Both the position numbers and the translations under genes were made by a program. Below are positions 50,892 to 56,192 of a DNA stretch of 56,192 nucleotides, one piece after another (position 1 is the first letter of the stretch; each line of letters begins with the position of its first letter). Source of the DNA: Acidimicrobiales bacterium. Its GTDB lineage: Bacteria; Actinomycetota; Acidimicrobiia; Acidimicrobiales; SZUA-35. The notes below the pieces were generated by a model. The model was not told the DNA's origin. It did not search any database and worked only from the letters and a program-made list of their open reading frames with translations. Location: assembly GCA_013003535.1 (NCBI GenBank), contig JABDIY010000004.1, forward strand, positions 1-56,192. Direction: 5' to 3'.

Positions 50892-52040
50892 ATGAGCTCA
50901 TCACTTTCGAAACTGCTGGCCCTGCTGTTTGCGTTCGCCCTCGTTGGCGCCGCTTGTGGCGGCTCCAGCGACGAGGCCACAGACGATTCGGGCGGCGATG
51001 ACGCAGCGCAGACCGATGACGCCGCCACCGACGACAGCGCCGCCGACGATGGCGATACGGTCGATCTCACCCAGGGTGGTGGGGTTCTTGCCGCTGTACA
51101 GGCCCGAGGAACCCTCAATTGTGGCGTTTCCGGTGCTGCGGTCGCCTTCTCATTCGTGGAAGCCGACGGTTCGGTGAACGGCATCGATGCCGACTACTGC
51201 CGGGCAGTTGCCGCTGCGGTTTTGGGCGATTCCGAAGCGGTCAACTTCACCAACCTCACCGCTGCTGAGCGTTTTGCCGCCGTGCAAGCTGGCGAGGTCG
51301 ATGTTCTGATGCGGAACAGCACGTGGACCCAGAGCCGTGACACCGAGGTAGGCATGGACTTCGGTCCCACCACCTACTACGACGGCCAGCAGCTCATGGC
51401 TCGGGCCGCCGATGGCTTCAGCAATTCCAGCGAAGTCGCTGAGATCGACGGGGCGGTTGTCTGCACCAACGCCGGCACTACTACCGAGACCAACGTCTCG
51501 GAGCTGGCCGGCGAACTGGGTATCGCCATCACCCTGCAGACCTTCGAAGACTACAACCAAGTAGTTGATGCCTTTATCGCCGGAACCTGCGATGTCATCA
51601 CCACGGACGGCTCAGGTTTGGTTGGCCGCAAGGCCCAGCAGCAGCCAGAAGGTGAGGAGTGGGTCATCTTCCCCGCTGCTCCGTTCTCCAAGGAGCCGCT
51701 CGGCCCGGTGTATGCTCAGAACGATTCCCAGTGGGCCGATGTAGTCAACTGGGTCGTCTACGCCACCGTCATCGCTGATGAGAGCGGTGTAACGAGCTCC
51801 ACCGTGGATGACGCACTGACCGGTGACAATGCCGAGATGGTCCGCCTCCTTGGCGGCGAAGGTGAACTGCAAACCAAGATGGGTCTCAGCGCCGATGCGT
51901 TCTACAACGTCATCAGCCAGGTAGGCAACTACGACGAGATCTTCGCCCGCAACCTCAACCCCGTTGGCCTCGAACGTGCCGGTTCCGCCAACGCTCGTTG
52001 GAACGAGGGTGGCCTCATCTACGCACCGCCAGCCCGGTAG
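50892..52040 (+). CDS. aapJ: Amino-acid ABC transporter, substrate-binding lipoprotein
   Basis: 382 residues from the ATG at 50892, with AGAAGGAAGAA just upstream as ribosome site. Signal peptide residues 1-21 end at a lipobox (ALVGAAC, Cys22), so the mature protein is membrane-anchored. Residues 26-60 are an Asp/Ala-rich linker. The type II periplasmic-binding fold (from about 65) has FVEADGSVNGIDADYCRAVA, VDVLMRNSTWTQSRDTEVG and VVCTNAGTTTETNVSEL, typical of AapJ-like general L-amino acid binding proteins. A strong hairpin follows the stop. Confidence 0.92.
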   Translation: MSSSLSKLLALLFAFALVGAACGGSSDEATDDSGGDDAAQTDDAATDDSAADDGDTVDLTQGGGVLAAVQARGTLNCGVSGAAVAFSFVEADGSVNGIDADYCRAVAAAVLGDSEAVNFTNLTAAERFAAVQAGEVDVLMRNSTWTQSRDTEVGMDFGPTTYYDGQQLMARAADGFSNSSEVAEIDGAVVCTNAGTTTETNVSELAGELGIAITLQTFEDYNQVVDAFIAGTCDVITTDGSGLVGRKAQQQPEGEEWVIFPAAPFSKEPLGPVYAQNDSQWADVVNWVVYATVIADESGVTSSTVDDALTGDNAEMVRLLGGEGELQTKMGLSADAFYNVISQVGNYDEIFARNLNPVGLERAGSANARWNEGGLIYAPPAR

Positions 52041-52089
52041 TCAGCGCTTTCACTTTGCTAGGCCCTGCCCTCGCAAAGTAAGTATCCAG

Positions 52090-52122
52090 GAGGGGGTGGG
52101 CCCATTCCGGTCCCACCCCCTC
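52090..52122 (+). terminator. Strong GC hairpin between aapJ and aapQ
   Basis: GAGGGGGTGGG-CCCATTCCGGT-CCCACCCCCTC, an 11-bp perfect stem with an 11-base loop, followed by GTCATCTT. It starts 50 bases after the aapJ stop. Its place suits a partial terminator that gives more binding protein than permease, or a 3' stabiliser of the aapJ message. Confidence 0.65.
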
Positions 52123-52232
52123 GTCATCTTCCGACACATCGACATATTATGACCTGTGTCACATCATTTGGATCCAAGTAGTGTGGTAGCCGCCCCTCGT
52201 GGCGCTGTCCAGATAGCAATCGGAGTCAGTAC

Positions 52233-53795
52233 GTGGCGTTAGCGCAACCAATTCCAGGCCGATCTCAACACGAGCGCCCGCCTCTTTGGCGTGACGCCGC
52301 GGTCCTCAAGTGGCTGATCCAGATCAGCGTGATGGTCGTTGTCATTGCGGTTCTGTGGTTCCTCTCCAGGGTCGCCAGCACAAACCTTGCTGCCAAGGGT
52401 TTCGAGGTCAATTTTGACTGGATGAGCGGCCCCGCCAATTTCCAGCTCGGAGAAGGAATAGACACCGTTCCGAATACTGCGGGTCGAGCTCTCTGGGCCG
52501 GAATGGTCAACACCCTTCGGATGGCTGGTGCAGGAATCCTCCTCGCCACGGCACTCGGCATCGTCGTCGGCCTCGCCCGGCTCAGCAGCAATTGGCTCGC
52601 CAATAAGATCGGCTCGGTATTCGTCGAGACCCTTCGCAATATTCCAGTGCTGGTGCAGATCATCCTCTGGTTCTTCATCATCAGCGAGCTCGGGGCATTG
52701 CGAAACGCCGATTCGCCGCTTGGCGAAAGCGGGCCCATTCCCGGCTGGCTCTACATCTCCCAGAAAGGAATCTCGCTCCCGCGAGTTTTCTACGCCGACG
52801 GATTCTACCAATTCATGGCCCTGCTGTTGATCCTGGCGGTGCCCATCTATTTCGTCAATCGCAGCCTCCACGCCAAACGCGATCGAGAGGGTGGCGAGAG
52901 CATCGCCGGAAGAGTCACACTCGGTTTGCTTCTGGTGGCTGCACTGATCGCCTGGTTCGCCAATGGAATCATGAGCTTTCTGGAAGTACCGCTCTATGCC
53001 ATCGAAGATGCGTGGCGAGCGATTCCCCAGCCACTGATGCAGACGGTTCTCATGCTCATCGCCCTCGGGGCCGCATTCGAGTTCGTCCGTCGCTTCTTGA
53101 ACAGCAGACGCACCCCTGCCGGCCTAGCCAAGCTCACCGACGACGACTACTTTCGGATGGTCTTCGCCGTGGTTCTAGCCCTTGCCGCCTCAGTGATCGT
53201 GTGGATCGTATGGCCCGGCCTCTCCAGCTGGATCATAAACTCGGGCGGAGACTTCTGGGGATGGTTCGGAGACAAATTTGGCGCTGATGTGAACGACGTG
53301 ACCCGGGGCTCTCGCCCAATCGATGCCATGCGGCCCACTATCGGAACCGGGCGTTTCTCGAACTTTGGACCAACCGGTCTCACGATGTCGGTCAACTTCG
53401 CCGCCGTATTTCTCGGGCTGGTCTTCTATACCGCTTCCTTCGTGGCTGAAATCGTCCGAGGCGGCATTCTGGCCGTCGCCAAAGGTCAGACCGAGGCGGC
53501 TGCTGCTCTCGGGTTGAGCCGCTCGCAGGCCCTACGCAAGGTGATCCTGCCCCAGGCGTTCCGGATCGTGATGCCGCCACTAGGCAATCAGTACCTCAAC
53601 TTGACGAAGAACACCTCGCTGGCAATCGCCGTGGGCATGACCGATATCGTCCAAGTCGGTCAGAGCGTGTTCAACAAAAACAATCAATTCCTGGCCGTGT
53701 TCATTATCTGGGGGGCGTTCTACCTCATCTGTTCGCTGACGATCTCGGTGATTGTGAACTATATAAATGGTCGCCTGGCCATAGTGGAGCGATGA
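52233..53795 (+). CDS. aapQ: Amino-acid ABC transporter permease
   Basis: A 520-residue HisM-type permease, longer than usual. The TM1/TM2 signature GMVNTLRMAGAGILLATALG and RLSSNWLANKIGSVFVETLRNIP are near 90-140; the EAA loop is TEAAAALGLSRSQALRKVIL with PQAFRIVMPPLGNQYLNL, near the C-terminus. Between these are several added helices and a soluble stretch (about 200-380). Start GTG at 52233 with GGAG 7 bases upstream. Pairs with AapM. Next gene begins 1 base after the stop. Confidence 0.9.
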   Translation: MALAQPIPGRSQHERPPLWRDAAVLKWLIQISVMVVVIAVLWFLSRVASTNLAAKGFEVNFDWMSGPANFQLGEGIDTVPNTAGRALWAGMVNTLRMAGAGILLATALGIVVGLARLSSNWLANKIGSVFVETLRNIPVLVQIILWFFIISELGALRNADSPLGESGPIPGWLYISQKGISLPRVFYADGFYQFMALLLILAVPIYFVNRSLHAKRDREGGESIAGRVTLGLLLVAALIAWFANGIMSFLEVPLYAIEDAWRAIPQPLMQTVLMLIALGAAFEFVRRFLNSRRTPAGLAKLTDDDYFRMVFAVVLALAASVIVWIVWPGLSSWIINSGGDFWGWFGDKFGADVNDVTRGSRPIDAMRPTIGTGRFSNFGPTGLTMSVNFAAVFLGLVFYTASFVAEIVRGGILAVAKGQTEAAAALGLSRSQALRKVILPQAFRIVMPPLGNQYLNLTKNTSLAIAVGMTDIVQVGQSVFNKNNQFLAVFIIWGAFYLICSLTISVIVNYINGRLAIVER

Positions 53796-53796
53796 C

Positions 53797-55626
53797 ATGA
53801 CTGACCTGTCCATTTCCCACGATCTCACCGAAGCGCTGGCTGAGACCTCACTCGCTCCCAAGCAGGCTGCCCATAGTCCGCAAGAGTGGGCCAAGCAAAA
53901 CCTCTTCTCGTCGGTCAGCAACACGATCCAGACCCTGCTCTTTGGATTCATTCTTGTCCTGATCCTCCAGTGGATACTCGGACTGATTTTCGCTGACGAA
54001 CGAGACTGGCACGCCGTAACCACCAACATGCGGCTGTTGTTCACCAACAACTACCCGGCGTCTCAATATGGCCGGATATGGTTCACATTCGGAGCGTTGT
54101 TGAGCACGGCAATGCTCACCGTTGCTGCCTTTCGATACTTCCCAACGTTCACCGTTCGGAAGATCCTCATCAACATTACCGGCACAGGTGCATTCATTGC
54201 CCTTGTCGGTGCGCTTGCCCCCATCAGCACAACGCCCCGTTTAGTGATGCTGGCCGTCGGGGCAGTCATCATGGCAGCAGCCGGGATGGCGGTGAACAAC
54301 CGGCCCGACGGCGACGAGGCCGCCGTGAGTCTGACGGCGGTCCTTTTGGTCGTTGCGGCTGCGGTACTCGCAACCATCTGGTTCGTTCCGTTCGGAAACG
54401 ACCGGCTCATCAACCTTGAAGCCGTCCTCGAGCCCGGCACCATCCTTTTGGAAACGAAGCTTTGGCTATCGTTGATGGTGGGGGTGACAGTTGTTGCCTA
54501 CTTCGCCGGTCGGGCGTTAGCGGGCGTCCTTCCCGAGAGCCCGTTCAAGCAGGCAATGGTGGGCTGGTGGATCCTCGGCCCGGCATTCCTCATCTTCCTC
54601 GTGATTCGCGACCCGGCGTTCGATTACGGGTATGTCTTCACCGTAGACATCCCCATCGCCCTGGTCTTCGGACTCGGCGGCGGAGCACTCCTTTATTTCC
54701 TGGCTCGGCCCGGGAACGAGGCCTTGGCGAGGGCCGTTGGCGTCGGCATCCTTGCGGTATGTGCTCTCACGTTCATATTGGGTGCAACGGGCTCCGTCTC
54801 GATGCTGCAAAAAATTCGGCTGACCATTCTGGCTCTCGGCCTGGTGGCACTGCTCGCTCCAACATTTTCCGGTGAACCGCGAGTCCGCCGCAACTTTGCC
54901 TATGCGTGGATCGGTGCCATCGCAATCAGCCATTGGCTGATCACCGCTATCAACACACCCAGCACATTGGAACTGAGAGCCGACAGCTTCCTCGGCGGGT
55001 TCATGATCTCTATCACCTTGGGGTACTACGTCATGCTGGCGTCCTTCCCCATGGGAGTGCTCATGTCGCTGGCGCGCACGTCGAAAATGCCTCTCTTTCG
55101 AGTGATGTCCACCATCTACATAGAAAGCGTTCGCGGCATACCGCTGATCGTGATTCTGTTCTTCTTCGACAACCTTCTGAATCTCTTCCTGCCCAACGGG
55201 ATGTCCGTCTCGAAGATCGCCGGCGTTTTCATCGGCTACACACTGTTCTCAGCCGCCTATATGGCCGAAAACATCCGCGGTGGTCTGCAATCTGTGCGTT
55301 CAGGACAGTTCGAGGCATCAGACGCTCTCGGGCTGACCACCCTTCAACGCACGGTGTTCATCATCCTTCCCCAAGCACTCCGCGTATCGATCCCCAACCT
55401 GGTGGGTCAAGCCATCGCCACGTTCAAGGAGACCTCACTCGTCTCCATCATCGGAGCCTTCGACATTCTCTACATCGCTCGAAACGTGGTGCCTGGCCAG
55501 ACAGCCTTCATCGGTCACTCCATCGCCCCGATGCTGTTTGTTTCACTCGTCTACTGGATCTTCGCCTACTCCATGTCCCGTGCCAGCCGCACCCTAGAAA
55601 CAAAGCTGGGCGTTGGAGCCCGCTAG
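53797..55626 (+). CDS. aapM: Amino-acid ABC transporter permease, enlarged
   Basis: A 609-residue permease; classical AapM is about 380-430. The first 390 residues are at least ten hydrophobic helices without family motifs. The ABC permease domain begins near SFLGGFMISITLGYYVMLAS; the EAA loop is FEASDALGLTTLQRTVFIIL followed by PQALRVSIPNLVGQAIATF. Forms the membrane channel with AapQ. Start ATG 53797. Confidence 0.88.
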   Translation: MTDLSISHDLTEALAETSLAPKQAAHSPQEWAKQNLFSSVSNTIQTLLFGFILVLILQWILGLIFADERDWHAVTTNMRLLFTNNYPASQYGRIWFTFGALLSTAMLTVAAFRYFPTFTVRKILINITGTGAFIALVGALAPISTTPRLVMLAVGAVIMAAAGMAVNNRPDGDEAAVSLTAVLLVVAAAVLATIWFVPFGNDRLINLEAVLEPGTILLETKLWLSLMVGVTVVAYFAGRALAGVLPESPFKQAMVGWWILGPAFLIFLVIRDPAFDYGYVFTVDIPIALVFGLGGGALLYFLARPGNEALARAVGVGILAVCALTFILGATGSVSMLQKIRLTILALGLVALLAPTFSGEPRVRRNFAYAWIGAIAISHWLITAINTPSTLELRADSFLGGFMISITLGYYVMLASFPMGVLMSLARTSKMPLFRVMSTIYIESVRGIPLIVILFFFDNLLNLFLPNGMSVSKIAGVFIGYTLFSAAYMAENIRGGLQSVRSGQFEASDALGLTTLQRTVFIILPQALRVSIPNLVGQAIATFKETSLVSIIGAFDILYIARNVVPGQTAFIGHSIAPMLFVSLVYWIFAYSMSRASRTLETKLGVGAR

Positions 55627-55645
55627 TCACCAAGGAAGCATCAAA

Positions 55646-56192
55646 ATGACCATTCTCGATGAAAATGCAATGTCACCAGAATTGGCGTCGCGGGCCGACA
55701 TGATCGTCTGCAAGGGCGTGAAGAAGTGGTTTGGCGATTTCCAGGCGCTCAAGGGCATCGATCTCACCGTAAAGGAGCGGGAAGTAATGGTGGTCTTGGG
55801 CCCTTCCGGTTCGGGTAAGTCCACGCTCATTCGTTGCATCAATCGCCTCGAGGTGCACCAAGAGGGCGACATCATCGTCGACGGGATCGAACTCACCAAC
55901 GATCTACGCAACATCGACAAGATCCGTTCGGAAGTGGGGATGGTGTTTCAACAGTTCAATCTGTTCCCCCATCTCACTGTCCTTGACAACATCACGCTCG
56001 CTCCAATCTGGGTTCGCAAGAAGCCCAAGACCGAGGCCGAAGCCACTGCGCATCAGCTGCTGACTCGCGTGGGCATCCCCGAGCAAGCGAACAAGTACCC
56101 CGGCCAACTCTCGGGCGGGCAGCAGCAGCGTGTGGCGATCGCCCGCTCGTTGGCGATGGAACCCCGGGTGATGCTGTTCGACGAACCGACAT
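55646..56192 (+). CDS. aapP: Amino-acid ABC transporter ATP-binding protein (cut by window end)
   Basis: The first 182 codons from the ATG at 55646, preceded by AAGGAAG. Walker [10 protein letters not shown] (about 52-60), Q-loop [16 protein letters not shown], signature [16 protein letters not shown] and Walker B VMLFDEPT are all visible, so the ATPase is intact up to the edge. Drives import through AapQM. Confidence 0.95.
   Translation, partial: MTILDENAMSPELASRADMIVCKGVKKWFGDFQALKGIDLTVKEREVMVVLGPSGSGKSTLIRCINRLEVHQEGDIIVDGIELTNDLRNIDKIRSEVGMVFQQFNLFPHLTVLDNITLAPIWVRKKPKTEAEATAHQLLTRVGIPEQANKYPGQLSGGQQQRVAIARSLAMEPRVMLFDEPT

Overview
The window looks like a chromosomal segment of a moderately high-GC actinobacterium, probably class Acidimicrobiia or a close relative. 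This is inferred from gene order and protein style, not from a marker gene. It has a mycobacterial-type integration host factor, a PriA that has lost its helicase P-loop, an omega subunit and coaBC directly after gmk, and an actinobacterial HNH/DUF222 protein. No rRNA, tRNA, CRISPR array, prophage or complete insertion sequence was seen.

Layout. 1-8.7 kb: small accessory units: a membrane-protein fragment, a flavodoxin-fold oxidoreductase, an HTTM membrane protein with its partner, a zinc-free MDR reductase divergent from azlCD and an APH-fold kinase, an ATP-grasp/beta-hydroxyacid dehydrogenase pair, and two SAM-dependent RNA methyltransferases. 8.7-10.65 kb: an HNH/DUF222 gene flanked by poorly coding DNA and a frameshifted small ORF. 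10.65-38.9 kb: the conserved actinobacterial housekeeping run, almost all on the minus strand: alaS-ruvX-mltG-aroE-DUF4388-prepilin peptidase, a break (acyl-CoA dehydrogenase and a Gfo/Idh oxidoreductase), aroKB-pepQ-efp-nusB-aldolase, then pyrR-pyrB-pyrC-carA-carB-pyrD-pyrF, mihF-gmk-rpoZ-coaBC-metK-priA. 39-45.6 kb: a trehalose-phosphatase/GH15 fusion, an ABC-F ATPase and two bacterial-PH membrane proteins. 45.6-50.7 kb: marR-paaI divergent from paaK-paaA-paaD-paaB-paaC-DUF3237 (phenylacetyl-CoA epoxidation). 50.7-56.2 kb: an aapJQMP-type amino-acid ABC importer, cut by the window end inside the ATPase.

How it works together. The pyr block encodes the whole route from bicarbonate/glutamine to UMP except orotate phosphoribosyltransferase. 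Its leader carries a PyrR-loop-like hairpin, a 16-codon leader ORF, a hairpin over the pyrR ribosome site and an intrinsic-terminator-like hairpin, which together suggest a translation-coupled attenuator. Many genes within operons are joined by 1-4 nt stop/start overlaps, including a CTG start for gmk and a TTG start for pyrD. Many first genes of transcription units instead show TANNNT exactly 6 nt before ATG/GTG, the signature expected for leaderless mRNAs.

Most interesting points: the pyr leader; the leaderless promoter pattern; the OtsB-GH15 fusion whose GH15 part lacks the usual C-terminal Glu-Glu; the CTG start of gmk; the break in the aro cluster where aroC usually sits; the paaA-D-B-C order with no paaE; and a GlnR-like box before the amino-acid importer.
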